Positions 35,862-44,011 are shown, counted from the stretch's first letter. The stretch: 47,727 bases of DNA from an uncultured Eubacterium sp. (GCA_947384955.1 CANDJC010000023.1:1-47727); one strand, 5' to 3'. Made by a program: numbers and translations. Notes: a model not told the origin generated them from the sequence alone.

Positions 35862-35983
35862 GCAACAAACAGCCTCTCTTTCATAATTGTATGATAAAAA
35901 TCACTGTCTTTGTTAATTTCGCTGATTTCAAAGACATCCACATTTTTTTTCAATACACTGCGCAGATCTTCAGCAAAGTCCTG
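35858..35983 (-). pseudogene. MntA-type nucleotidyltransferase antitoxin remnant (C-terminus only)
   Basis: 41 codons (AEDLRSVLKKNVDVFEISEI, YHTIMKERLFVA) matching the C-terminal end of MNT antitoxins. The in-frame codon just upstream is TGA, and no nucleotidyltransferase active-site motif (GSxxxG) is seen further up. Its stop overlaps the HepT start (GCATGA), the normal arrangement of mntA-hepT pairs, so this is a decayed toxin-antitoxin locus. Confidence 0.65.
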
Positions 35984-36041
35984 TCATCCGCCTCTATATC
36001 GCATATTTTCAGTTCCTATAACTCATTATAACTTCCCTATT

Positions 36042-36662
36042 TCATTTTATGCCACGTTTCCTGACTGCACCCACAGGGCAGTTTTCATAACAGTTTCCGC
36101 AGTGCAGGCAATGTTCCTTCTGGATAAAATAAGGCTTTCCCTGCATAATGCACTGCTGCGGACAGACGCGCTGACATTTTCCGCACCCGATACAGCTATC
36201 GGTTATAACATAACCTTTTTCAGAAATCGTTCTTGCGCCAAGCGTATAGCTTTCACGGAAAACAGGCTTTACACCAAGGTTAAAATATTCTATCTCTGCG
36301 TTCTTTATTTCGAAAATAATCCCGATTTTTCGGGTATCGCCCGGATAAACATTTGAGAGACTGGGCTGCTCTGCAAAAATCGTGTTGATTTTTTCTTCCT
36401 GTTCCGATTCGCGGGCAGGCTCAGCCTTTGCGGACAGCCGTATCATTTCTTTGAAACGGGTATAAGCGAGTATCTGCACTCTGCCGTCGGAAAGCAGTTC
36501 TTCGCAGAAGTTTTTTCCTCTCGCCGTGAAGAAATAAAAGCTGTCGCTGTCATAGTGAATTGCACTGATACAGCGAATCTGCGGATTCCCTTCGCTGTCA
36601 GCCGTTGCGAAGGACAAAACACCGACGAGTTTCAATTTTTCCATACAGGTTTTTGCGTCCAT
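36042..36662 (-). CDS. PPOX-fold flavin protein fused to a 2[4Fe-4S] ferredoxin domain
   Basis: About 206 residues. N-terminal pyridoxamine-phosphate-oxidase-like split barrel (KLVGVLSFATADSEGNPQIR, FYFFTARGKNFCEELL), which usually binds FMN. C-terminal ferredoxin domain with two CxxCxxCxxxC sites (CIGCGKCQRVCP, CLHCGNCYENCP). Such fusions shuttle electrons or reduce small molecules. ATG at 36662 follows AGAAAGGATGATGTAT. Last gene of the ACGX peptide locus; it could feed electrons to the radical SAM enzyme or act on the modified peptide, but no function is proven. Confidence 0.87.
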   Translation of the reverse strand: MDAKTCMEKLKLVGVLSFATADSEGNPQIRCISAIHYDSDSFYFFTARGKNFCEELLSDGRVQILAYTRFKEMIRLSAKAEPARESEQEEKINTIFAEQPSLSNVYPGDTRKIGIIFEIKNAEIEYFNLGVKPVFRESYTLGARTISEKGYVITDSCIGCGKCQRVCPQQCIMQGKPYFIQKEHCLHCGNCYENCPVGAVRKRGIK

Positions 36663-36682
36663 ATACATCATCCTTTCTGCTT

Positions 36683-37642
36683 TCAAATAGTGACAACAAT
36701 TTTTCCGTTTACGCATCCGCTGTCAAGAGCCGCACAGGCTTCCTTCATCCTGTCAAAGGTAAAAACTGCTCCGATGGCGGGTTTCAGGCTGTGATTGTCT
36801 AAAAACTCAAAAATATCCCGCATTATTTTTTCGGTCGGATAGTTGGAGAAAAATCCGGTGAGATATACCCCATTCGGAATATCCTTAATAGGATCAAAGC
36901 CGTTTAGTGTGTATACACCGCCTAAAATACCCGTGCTGCAGACGATTCCGCCTTTTTCCACACAGCAAAGCGTATCAGGCAGGGTTTTAGGGCCGACCAG
37001 TTCCAGCGCTTTTGTTATGCCGTTTAGCATATCAGACAGCTTTCCCGTATCAAGAACTGCTTTATCCGCCTGTGCGAGCAAAGGCAGCCTGCTTTGTTTA
37101 TGCGTTGTCGCAGTAACGGTGCAGCCAGCCGCTTTCGCAATCTGAATGGCTGCGCAGCCTAACGCACAGGTAGCGCCACGGATTAGTAATGTATCGTCTG
37201 GTTTCAGGCAGAGGCATTCAAAGAGCGAACCCCATGCCGTAAAGTATGTTTCCGGAACTGCTGCCATCTCCGTCCACGAAAGTTCGGATTCTACGGCAAA
37301 TACATGGTGAACGGGCAAAAGTGCATACTCTGCATAGCTTCCATGAAAGCTGCGTCCCATGCCTCCCATAAGAGCCACTACCCTTTGCCCGGCTGTAAAC
37401 CTGCTGTCCGAGGGGTCGGCTATCTCTCCAGCGCATTCAATACCGGGGATAATCGGTTTTTTGATATAATCTGCCCGGATTTCATTTAACCGCAAAATCT
37501 TCTCAGAGTGATTCATTCCGAATGCTTTTATTCTCACAAGTACCCAGCCGGGCTTTACTTTTGGAATGGGAATCCTGCAAAGCTCAGCATTTCCGGCTTC
37601 TGTCGGCCTGTCAAGCAAAACCGCTTTCATTGTCGTATTCAT
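36683..37642 (-). CDS. MDR-family NAD(P)-dependent oxidoreductase (quinone-reductase-like)
   Basis: 319 residues. GroES-like N-terminal domain (GWVLVRIKAFGMNHSEKILR, IIPGIECAGEI) and Rossmann domain (LLIRGATCALGCAAIQIAKA). The ligands of the catalytic and structural zinc sites are absent, as in quinone-reductase/enoyl-reductase members. It would use NAD(P)H to reduce a C=C or carbonyl. It lies nine bases after the radical SAM gene, RBS GAGGATACGCT, so it probably belongs to the same transcript; reduction of the modified peptide is one possibility. Confidence 0.88.
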   Translation of the reverse strand: MNTTMKAVLLDRPTEAGNAELCRIPIPKVKPGWVLVRIKAFGMNHSEKILRLNEIRADYIKKPIIPGIECAGEIADPSDSRFTAGQRVVALMGGMGRSFHGSYAEYALLPVHHVFAVESELSWTEMAAVPETYFTAWGSLFECLCLKPDDTLLIRGATCALGCAAIQIAKAAGCTVTATTHKQSRLPLLAQADKAVLDTGKLSDMLNGITKALELVGPKTLPDTLCCVEKGGIVCSTGILGGVYTLNGFDPIKDIPNGVYLTGFFSNYPTEKIMRDIFEFLDNHSLKPAIGAVFTFDRMKEACAALDSGCVNGKIVVTI

Positions 37643-37651
37643 AGCGTATCC

Positions 37652-38704
37652 TCACTTTCTGAACAAATCGCTGTTTTCATCTGCCCAGCACTGCGGATCG
37701 GCAGCATAAAAATCTCCGTTTGTGCCTTTTGCAACTGCGGGACAGCCGCGGCAATAGCCGAGCAGCCTGCATTTTGCGCATTTACGGAATTTTGTGTATT
37801 CCCGGTAGCGCTCCATTTTTGTTACCCATATATCGGCAAGGCGGCCGGTAAAGACATTTCCCACACAGCTTCCGGCTGCCCGGCGGCAGGCATAAACTTC
37901 TCCCGTGGGAAGAATGGTAATATGACAGTTTCCGCAGTTGCAGCCGCCATATATCATGCCGTCCTCTGCCGATGCCGGAATTTTGAATGCTCCGGTCTCA
38001 TATTCGTACAGCGTCCAAAGGTGGTCCTTTTTGTTAAAGCAGGTATCACAGCCCGCTGCTTCGTACTCTTTGAATTTCTTATCGCATACCGCAAGCAGGT
38101 CACGATATTCCTGCGGCGTCATGCCTGCATCAAGCTCGCCGCCGCCTGGAACATAACGGGAAAACGCATATATATTCACGCCTGCTTTTACAACTGCGTC
38201 TATAATACCGGGAACTTCCATACGATTTGTCCTGGAAACCGTCGTCATCGAGACGCTGCGGATTCCGGCACGGTTTATACAGCCGATTTTCTCAAGCGTA
38301 CAGTCATAAGAGCCGGGTTTTCGGAACCAGTCGTGTGTTTCACGCAGACCGTCGACTGACAGCTGATATTTCTCACAGCCGTATGCTTTCAGTTCACGGC
38401 ATACCTGATCGTTCAGATGAAAAGGATTTCCGAGAATGGTAAAAGGTACGCTGTGTTTCTGAAGCAGTTCCAGCAGCCTCCAAAAATCGGGGTGCAGAAT
38501 CGGGTCGCCGCCCGTAATATAAAAATAAGGCAGACGGTCATATACCTTGCAAAAATCAAGACAATTATAAAAAGTGTCCTGCATTTGCTGCCAGTTCATC
38601 GAATCTATTTTTTTGCAGGTGTCTCCTGAAAAAATGTAACAGTGCCTGCACCGCTGGTCGCATTCGTCTGTAATGTGCCATTGAAAAGAAAAATACTGCT
38701 TCAT
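37652..38704 (-). CDS. Radical SAM/SPASM peptide maturase (ACGX system type)
   Basis: 350 residues. Radical SAM cluster CDQRCRHC (Cys15, Cys19, Cys22), GGDP block (YFYITGGDPILHPDFW) and a C-terminal SPASM region rich in cysteines (GGCNCGNCH, CRRAAGSC, CAKCRLLGYCRGCP) able to bind extra 4Fe-4S clusters. SPASM enzymes install thioether or C-C crosslinks in ribosomal peptides. It follows the ACGX-repeat precursor by 108 bases. The pairing matches the named bioinformatic ACGX system (radical SAM plus ACGX-repeat target peptide). Sactionine-like Cys-to-alpha-carbon links are a guess from the cysteine-rich substrate. Confidence 0.92.
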   Translation of the reverse strand: MKQYFSFQWHITDECDQRCRHCYIFSGDTCKKIDSMNWQQMQDTFYNCLDFCKVYDRLPYFYITGGDPILHPDFWRLLELLQKHSVPFTILGNPFHLNDQVCRELKAYGCEKYQLSVDGLRETHDWFRKPGSYDCTLEKIGCINRAGIRSVSMTTVSRTNRMEVPGIIDAVVKAGVNIYAFSRYVPGGGELDAGMTPQEYRDLLAVCDKKFKEYEAAGCDTCFNKKDHLWTLYEYETGAFKIPASAEDGMIYGGCNCGNCHITILPTGEVYACRRAAGSCVGNVFTGRLADIWVTKMERYREYTKFRKCAKCRLLGYCRGCPAVAKGTNGDFYAADPQCWADENSDLFRK

Positions 38705-38763
38705 TCTGCATACCTCACTTTATATAAAAATCGGTTATACCGAGTCACAATCGAAATGTTCCC

Positions 38764-38781
38764 GGCGGGAGTGTTCCCGCC
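38764..38781 (-). promoter_or_regulatory. GC-rich hairpin between the precursor and maturase genes
   Basis: GGCGGGA (38764-38770) pairs with TCCCGCC (38775-38781) around a four-base loop. No T run follows on the minus strand, so it is not a classical terminator. It may partly stop transcription or stabilise the precursor mRNA, giving more peptide than enzyme. Confidence 0.5.
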
Positions 38782-38812
38782 AGAAACTGCTTTTTAACAG
38801 GGATGGAACGCT

Positions 38813-39046
38813 TTACCTGCCGCCAGCGCCACATGCAGAGCCGCATGCAGCAGGCTTTTCTTCCGGCTTGTCAGCCGCCCCGCATGCAGCAGGAGCTTCA
38901 GCAGGTTCTCCGCCAGCCCCGCATGCAGAACCGCACGCAGCAGGTTTTTCCTCCGGTCTGCCGCCAGCACCGCATGCAGAACCACACGCAGATGCAGGCG
39001 CATCCTCCATTTTCCTGTTCCATCCATACAGATTAGAAAGTGCCAT
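38813..39046 (-). CDS. ACGX-repeat RiPP precursor peptide
   Basis: 77 residues with an ideal RBS (GGAGGTCAAAATA). A short leader (MALSNLYGWNRKMEDAPAS) is followed by repeats of ACGS-ACGA-GG separated by charged spacers (RPEEKPA, EPAEAPA, DKPEEKPA). Seven cysteines at 21, 25, 38, 42, 55, 68 and 72, each in an Ala-Cys-Gly-X motif; the third unit has lost one copy. Composition (Ala, Gly, Cys, Pro, Glu) is wholly unlike the neighbours, and the coding DNA is repetitive. It is the predicted substrate of the radical SAM enzyme encoded next. No obvious protease cleavage site or exporter gene is seen nearby. Confidence 0.9.
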   Translation of the reverse strand: MALSNLYGWNRKMEDAPASACGSACGAGGRPEEKPAACGSACGAGGEPAEAPAACGAADKPEEKPAACGSACGAGGR

Positions 39047-39099
39047 TATTTTGACCTCCGTTTAAGTATTCAGTGGGTTTCTTTCCCTCTGTATCTATC

Positions 39100-39127
39100 A
39101 TTTTACTGGTTTTATTCCGCTCCACAA
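39100..39127 (-). promoter_or_regulatory. Candidate promoter of the ACGX peptide operon
   Basis: Minus strand TTGTGG (39122-39127), 16 bases, TAAAAT (39100-39105), about 50 bases before the precursor start. Immediately upstream lie three copies of a T-run/GTRAC motif listed separately. Confidence 0.5.
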
Positions 39128-39134
39128 GTACGCA

Positions 39135-39221
39135 CTTTTTTGTAACCCAGTTACCTTTTTGTGACCTTTGCGCAGTTACAGGGCTTGCGAGGCAAATAAA
39201 TTTTCTAATTTTTTTGTGACT
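39135..39221. promoter_or_regulatory. Repeated TTTTTGTRACC elements upstream of the ACGX promoter
   Basis: CTTTTTTGTAACC (39135-39147), CTTTTTGTGACC (39155-39166) and TTTTTTTGTGACT (39209-39221) on the plus strand, plus two direct CAGTTAC heptamers (39148 and 39173). Placement just upstream of a weak -35 suggests activator sites. The rest of the 39047-39552 gap shows no gene. Confidence 0.4.
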
Positions 39222-39377
39222 TGTACAAAACCTATTGAAAAGCAGAAAATGCTGCAATATAATAAGAGTGCAGCATTCAAATATGATGTAATATATTTTG
39301 AGGGAGGTTTTCTGAAACAATCGCAGATACATAGCACATCTCCATTTTTCGATATTTTAGTCATTTTACACATAAAA

Positions 39378-39410
39378 CAGCAGGCCTGCCATTTTCGGCT
39401 GCCCGCTGCT
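39378..39410 (-). terminator. Possible terminator of the lactate operon
   Basis: Imperfect stem with AGCAG/CTGCT ends and an inner GCC/GGC pairing, followed on the minus strand by GTTTTATG. It lies about 150 bases past the racemase stop. Pairing is weak in the middle, so this is tentative. Confidence 0.35.
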
Positions 39411-39552
39411 TTAGGAGTAAATATGCTGGTTGTATGTATATACAGATAAACTGCCACCCAGAAGTATAATGGAAGCCTATCGTATACGCCTCATTCATTT
39501 GCGCCGTAATCCCCGGCCCTTTATCCAGCCGCCTGCAAAGCGCCTCGTCCGC

Positions 39553-40845
39553 CTATTCCCCCTGCGGCCTTTTCACCATCACAGACACACCGTCCGGGAT
39601 TACTGCGATATGGGCATCCCTGCCCTTTTCTTTCAGAGCCGTCTGCAGCGCCTCGTTTACATCCGCTGCTGTTTCAAATCCCATTTCCCGCGCCATGCTG
39701 CGGTATTTTTCACACATGACATAAATGACTTTGTGATGTATCAGAATCCGGCTCTGAATCTGATATTCCCACTGGTCGGGTTTTGTTTCGTCCTGCGGAA
39801 CCTTTAGAATTTCTTCCATCAGCGCTTTCGGGCTTTCGCAGTCTTTTAAGGCATTGTAAAATCCCTCTCCGCCATGTCCGTCTCCGCAGTCTGATACCAT
39901 GATTAAAATTCCGCCTTCTTTCGACGCCGCTTCCGCAGCTGTCATGCCTTTGACAGACTGGTACATATTCTGGTCCAAAGGATAGCCGCCGTTTGTGGAA
40001 ATGGCAATGTCGGCCAGCTTTTTCGGCACTGCCTGGCAGTATTGTCGTAAGAACCGGCATCCGGCTTCATGTGCGGCTTCGGCATCTCCGGCTACTGCGT
40101 GAACGGCCTTTTTTTCGGAATCAATCACTACATTTACAATATATTTTAATTTTGCCATTCGGCCCGCGGCAGTCATATCCGTATGAATCGGATTGTTTTC
40201 AAGAATGCCCGTGCGGCTGTATGGCGAATCAATAAAAGCAGAACAGTGATTTCCAAGCACAGTCACCTTACTGGATACGCCTGGCAGCACGCTTTTGCGC
40301 CCGCCGGAAAATCCGGCAAAAAAATGTGTCTCGATAAATCCCTCGCTGACTAATAAATCTGCTTCGGCAGCCGTTTTATTGATTAATAGCGGGGCTCCGG
40401 AAGGAAGGATTCCAAGGTTTGCCATGGCGTCCATATCGCGGCTGTCATGTATCTGTATTTTTTCATTTTCAGCTATTTCTTCGCCGAATTTGCTGATTAG
40501 CTCTTCTTTCGTTGTCTGCCTGTGAAATCCGGTTGCAATCAAAAGCGTAATATCCGCGTCCGGACTGCCCTGTCTGATTTCTTTGAGCATAAACGGAATG
40601 ATATGCCTGCTTGGCACAGGTCTTGTATGGTCCGAACAGATAATGACTACACGCTTTTTCCCCTTAGAAAGTTCCGAAAGCCTTGGAGAATGAATCGGGT
40701 GCGCCATCGCATCCAGCACAATTTCATCCTCGCTCTTTCCGCTTTTGGGCATTGACTCAATCGCGGATTCCAGAATTTCGTAATCCAGCGAATCATCTAA
40801 ATGCAGCGTCATTCCATCTTTGGAATAGGGCAGCCTGATATCCAT
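39553..40845 (-). CDS. larA: LarA-family nickel-dependent lactate racemase (DUF2088)
   Basis: About 430 residues. Family blocks visible: VVIICSDHTRPVPSRHIIPF, LLIATGFHR, and SEGFIETHFFAGFSGGRKSV followed by LPGV...NH, which carry the histidines and the lysine that bind the nickel-pincer cofactor in LarA. It would interconvert L- and D-lactate so that both reach the FAD dehydrogenase. Cofactor genes larB, larC and larE are not in the window. ATG at 40845 follows GAGGTGAATTTT. Other LarA homologues racemise different 2-hydroxy acids; the operon points to lactate. Confidence 0.87.
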   Translation of the reverse strand: MDIRLPYSKDGMTLHLDDSLDYEILESAIESMPKSGKSEDEIVLDAMAHPIHSPRLSELSKGKKRVVIICSDHTRPVPSRHIIPFMLKEIRQGSPDADITLLIATGFHRQTTKEELISKFGEEIAENEKIQIHDSRDMDAMANLGILPSGAPLLINKTAAEADLLVSEGFIETHFFAGFSGGRKSVLPGVSSKVTVLGNHCSAFIDSPYSRTGILENNPIHTDMTAAGRMAKLKYIVNVVIDSEKKAVHAVAGDAEAAHEAGCRFLRQYCQAVPKKLADIAISTNGGYPLDQNMYQSVKGMTAAEAASKEGGILIMVSDCGDGHGGEGFYNALKDCESPKALMEEILKVPQDETKPDQWEYQIQSRILIHHKVIYVMCEKYRSMAREMGFETAADVNEALQTALKEKGRDAHIAVIPDGVSVMVKRPQGE

Positions 40846-40899
40846 AAAATTCACCTCGATTCAAACAGTGTGATTCAGCACTCATCGATTCAGACAGTA

Positions 40900-42042
40900 T
40901 TATTTCACGCCCATCCATCCGGCAATGACCATCATCTGTACTTCGGATGTGCCTTCATAAATTTCTGTAATCTTTGCATCACGCATCATGCGCTCGATTG
41001 GATAATCTTTGGTATATCCGTATCCGCCGTATAACTGCAGACAGCGGCGTGTCACATCCGATGCATTCCTGGAAGCCACTAATTTAGCCATTGCTGCTTT
41101 ATGCGAAAATGCCTCATGGTCGTCTTTTGCACATGCAGCCTGATATACGAGAAGCTTTGCTGCTTCGGTATTTGCACGCATCTGCGCCAGCTCAAACTGT
41201 GTATTCTGGAACTGGGAAAGGCGGCGTCCGAACTGCTTTCTTTCCTGAACGTATTTTACAGTTTCTTCAATCGCGCCTTCCGCAATGCCGGCCGCCTGGG
41301 CTGCAATGCCGACGCGTCCGCCATCCAGAGTCATCATTGCATACTTAAAGCCTTTTCCAGGCTCGCCGACCAGATTTTCCTTCGGCACGATGCAGTCTTC
41401 AAAAATCAGTTCGCAGGTGGAAGAAGCGCGGATGCCCATTTTATCCTCCAGTTTTCCGATTTTAAATCCCTCAAACCCTTTTTCGATAATAAATGCTGAA
41501 ATTCCTTTTGTGCCCTGAGACTTATCGGTCATAGCAAGTACGAAAAATACATCTGCCACACCCGCATTCGTAATAAAGATTTTCGAGCCGTTTAATACCC
41601 AGTGGTCCCCGGCGTCCACTGCGACTGTCTGCTGGCCGGAAGCGTCTGTGCCCGCATTTGCCTCTGTCAGTGCAAATGCGCCAATCCATTCGCCGGAGCA
41701 TAATTTCGGCAGATACTTCTGCTTCTGTTCTTCGGAGCCGAACTGGTAAATCGGCGTGCAGCATAACGATGTATGAGCCGAAACGATAACGCCTGTTGTC
41801 GCGCAGTATTTGCTTAATTCCTCTACGGTCTGGATATAAGCCAGCGTATCCATGCCGGAACCGCCGTATTCTTCCGGGAACGGAATTCCAAGCAGCCCCA
41901 TCTCCGCCATCTGCTTTACATTTTTCATAGGGAATTCTTCTGTCCTGTCAATTTCTGCTGCAAGCGGTTTAACCTCGTTTACGGCAAATTCATGTACCAT
42001 GTCTAAGATATCCTGATGAAATTCATCCTGCTTAAAATCCAT
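40900..42042 (-). CDS. Acyl-CoA dehydrogenase (short-chain/butyryl-CoA type)
   Basis: 380 residues with the full family pattern: FPEEYGGSGMDTLAYIQTVE, FALTEANAGTDASGQQT, SKIFITNAG, QLYGGYGYTKDYPIERMMRD and the catalytic glutamate in ITEIYEGTSEVQ. FAD enzyme that desaturates acyl-CoA or, with Etf, reduces crotonyl-CoA or acrylyl-CoA. Its place inside a lactate-Etf operon is noteworthy, because the core lactate operon of acetogens lacks it. RBS CAGGAGGAAATAAAGC. Could provide the electron outlet of lactate oxidation in a butyrate or propionate producer. Confidence 0.93.
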   Translation of the reverse strand: MDFKQDEFHQDILDMVHEFAVNEVKPLAAEIDRTEEFPMKNVKQMAEMGLLGIPFPEEYGGSGMDTLAYIQTVEELSKYCATTGVIVSAHTSLCCTPIYQFGSEEQKQKYLPKLCSGEWIGAFALTEANAGTDASGQQTVAVDAGDHWVLNGSKIFITNAGVADVFFVLAMTDKSQGTKGISAFIIEKGFEGFKIGKLEDKMGIRASSTCELIFEDCIVPKENLVGEPGKGFKYAMMTLDGGRVGIAAQAAGIAEGAIEETVKYVQERKQFGRRLSQFQNTQFELAQMRANTEAAKLLVYQAACAKDDHEAFSHKAAMAKLVASRNASDVTRRCLQLYGGYGYTKDYPIERMMRDAKITEIYEGTSEVQMMVIAGWMGVK

Positions 42043-42099
42043 GCTTTATTTCCTCCTGTTTAAAATCTGTTATCTTTGCTGCCTGTTATGAAAACCGTA

Positions 42100-42157
42100 T
42101 TCTCTGCAGAATAAGCTGCCACAGCTGAGTCTTTTTTAGTCTTAATTCCGCAGAGAA
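42100..42157 (-). promoter_or_regulatory. Hairpin in the EtfA-acyl-CoA dehydrogenase intergenic gap
   Basis: 42100-42112 pairs with 42145-42157 (12 of 13 bases, TTCTCTGC/GCAGAGAA) around a 32-base loop that contains an A-rich stretch. No T run follows. In a 144-base gap where the other operon gaps are 13-72 bases, it may be a processing or stability element. Confidence 0.4.
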
Positions 42158-42186
42158 ACGGCTGTTCACATCTGTAATTCTGCCAT

Positions 42187-43194
42187 TTATGCCTTGCGTG
42201 CCCTAAAAGCTGCGGTCAGTGCAGGCACCACTTCATTCAGATTTCCTACAATTCCATAATCTGCCGCCTCAAAAATCGGTGCGTCCGGATCTTTATTGAC
42301 AGCAATCACCGTATCGGAACCGGAGATGCCTGCCAGATGCTGGATAGCGCCTGAGATGCCGATTGCAAAATACAGCTTCGGAGCTACGGTTTTGCCGGAC
42401 TGGCCGACCTGATGCGCGTGCGGCATCCATCCCGCATCGACTACGGCACGGCTGCATCCAACGGTTGCGCCCAGTTCCGCGGCCAGTTCTTCTAACATCC
42501 GAAAGCCTTCTGCCGAACCTACGCCGCGGCCGCCGGAAACAATGATTTCTGCTTCTTCCAGATTCACGGCCTGCGCTACTTCATTCACGCGCTCAGCCAG
42601 CCTTGTATGAATTTCTTCCGGCGCTGTATGGATTTCTTCTCTGATAATCTCACCGCTGCGGCTTTTATCATAAGCGCCTTTTTTAAATACGCCGGGCCTT
42701 ACTGTGCCCATCTGCGGGCGGCTGTCCGGGCACATAATGACTGCCATGAGATTGCCGCCGAATGTCGGACGGGTCCATGCGATGTTTCCGGTTTCCTCAT
42801 CCACGCCAATCGCTGTACAGTCCGCCGTCAGCCCGGTTTTCAGCCTGCAGGATACTCTCGGCCCTAAATCTCTTCCGTTATTGGTAGCTCCGAGCATCAG
42901 TGTTTCCGGTTTGTATTTTTCTACAAGCGCCGTCATGGCCTTTGCAAATGCGTCCGTTGTATAATACTCATATTCCGGCCCGTCTGCGATAATGGCGGAA
43001 TCTGCTCCGTAACAAATCGCATCCTTTGCCACGCCTTCAATATCTTTTCCGATGACAACTGCCACAAGCTGACAGTTTTTTTGCTCTGCGAGCGGTTTTG
43101 CTGCGTGAATCAGCTCGTAGCCGACATTTTTCGCCTTGCCGCACTCCGTTTCAATGAATACCCAGATATTTTTATAATCATTCAGATTGCTCAT
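42187..43194 (-). CDS. etfA: Electron transfer flavoprotein subunit alpha
   Basis: 335 residues. N-terminal half with the adenine-nucleotide fold ([20 protein letters not shown]), C-terminal FAD domain with [40 protein letters not shown] and [20 protein letters not shown] followed by NKDPDAPIF. Forms the Etf heterodimer with the product of the preceding gene and couples the FAD lactate dehydrogenase to other carriers. RBS AAGGAGGGGCAGGTT. Confidence 0.96.
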   Translation of the reverse strand: MSNLNDYKNIWVFIETECGKAKNVGYELIHAAKPLAEQKNCQLVAVVIGKDIEGVAKDAICYGADSAIIADGPEYEYYTTDAFAKAMTALVEKYKPETLMLGATNNGRDLGPRVSCRLKTGLTADCTAIGVDEETGNIAWTRPTFGGNLMAVIMCPDSRPQMGTVRPGVFKKGAYDKSRSGEIIREEIHTAPEEIHTRLAERVNEVAQAVNLEEAEIIVSGGRGVGSAEGFRMLEELAAELGATVGCSRAVVDAGWMPHAHQVGQSGKTVAPKLYFAIGISGAIQHLAGISGSDTVIAVNKDPDAPIFEAADYGIVGNLNEVVPALTAAFRARKA

Positions 43195-43207
43195 AACCTG
43201 CCCCTCC

Positions 43208-44011
43208 TTATAAAAGCTTTGCTTCTTCCAGCAGTTTTACGACTTCTTCTGCCGCGTCTCTGCCTTCCATGCCTGTTAATTTGACACCGTTTTTCTCACG
43301 GACCGGCGTAAATGTCTTTTTCACTCTTGTCGGAGAGCCTTTCAGCCCGCACAATGCCAGTTCAATTGCCGGAATATCTTCTTCCGTCAGTACCGGTATC
43401 TCTTTTTTCTTGGCAGCCATTTTGCTCTTAATGGTAGGATAGCGCGGCTCGTAAGGCAGCTTTACAACCGTTACAACTGCCGGGAGCTTCGCAGAAATGA
43501 TATCATATCCTGCATCATGCTCCCGCTTTACCTGAATTTCCCCGTCCTTTTCTGTAATGTCCAGGGCATATGTAATCTGCGGCAGGCCCAGATGTTCTGC
43601 AATTTCAGGTCCGACTTGTGCTGTATCTCCGTCTGTAGCCTGTTTGCCGCATAAAATCAGGTCAAACTGAAATCCTTCTTTTTCTTCCACAGCCTTAATT
43701 GCTTCCGAAAGAATATAGCTGGTAGCCAGCGTATCAGAGCCGCCAAAATTTCTGCTTGAAATCAGATATCCGCTGTCCGCGCCGACGGCCAGACATGATT
43801 TGACTGCTTCCTTTGCCTGTTCCGGCCCCATGGATATTACAATCAGCTTTCCGCCCGTTTTTTCTTTCAGCCTTACCCCTGCTTCCTGGGCATAGGTATC
43901 AAACGGGTTTACGATGCTCGGCACGCCCTTTCTGATAAGCGTATGTGTTTCCGGGTCGATTTTAATTTCATTCGTATCAGGCACCTGCTTTATGCAAACA
44001 CAAATATTCAT
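43208..44011 (-). CDS. etfB: Electron transfer flavoprotein subunit beta
   Basis: 267 residues. ICVCIKQVPDTNEIKIDPET, PFDTYAQEAGVRLKEKTGG, LILCGKQATDGDTAQVGPEI and PYEPRYPTIKSKMAAKKKEI are the usual blocks. In lactate operons of anaerobes this EtfB can bind a second FAD and take part in confurcation, driving lactate oxidation with NAD by using reduced ferredoxin. That activity is inferred from the operon type, not from a residue I can single out. RBS TAGGAGGAAATCATT. Confidence 0.95.
   Translation of the reverse strand: MNICVCIKQVPDTNEIKIDPETHTLIRKGVPSIVNPFDTYAQEAGVRLKEKTGGKLIVISMGPEQAKEAVKSCLAVGADSGYLISSRNFGGSDTLATSYILSEAIKAVEEKEGFQFDLILCGKQATDGDTAQVGPEIAEHLGLPQITYALDITEKDGEIQVKREHDAGYDIISAKLPAVVTVVKLPYEPRYPTIKSKMAAKKKEIPVLTEEDIPAIELALCGLKGSPTRVKKTFTPVREKNGVKLTGMEGRDAAEEVVKLLEEAKLL

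Noticed and set aside
38794-39065. Long ORFs in other frames and on the plus strand over the ACGX peptide gene
   Set aside because: They arise because the repetitive, GC-rich coding DNA keeps several frames open. Only the frame 38813-39046 on the minus strand has a good RBS and the ACGX motif.
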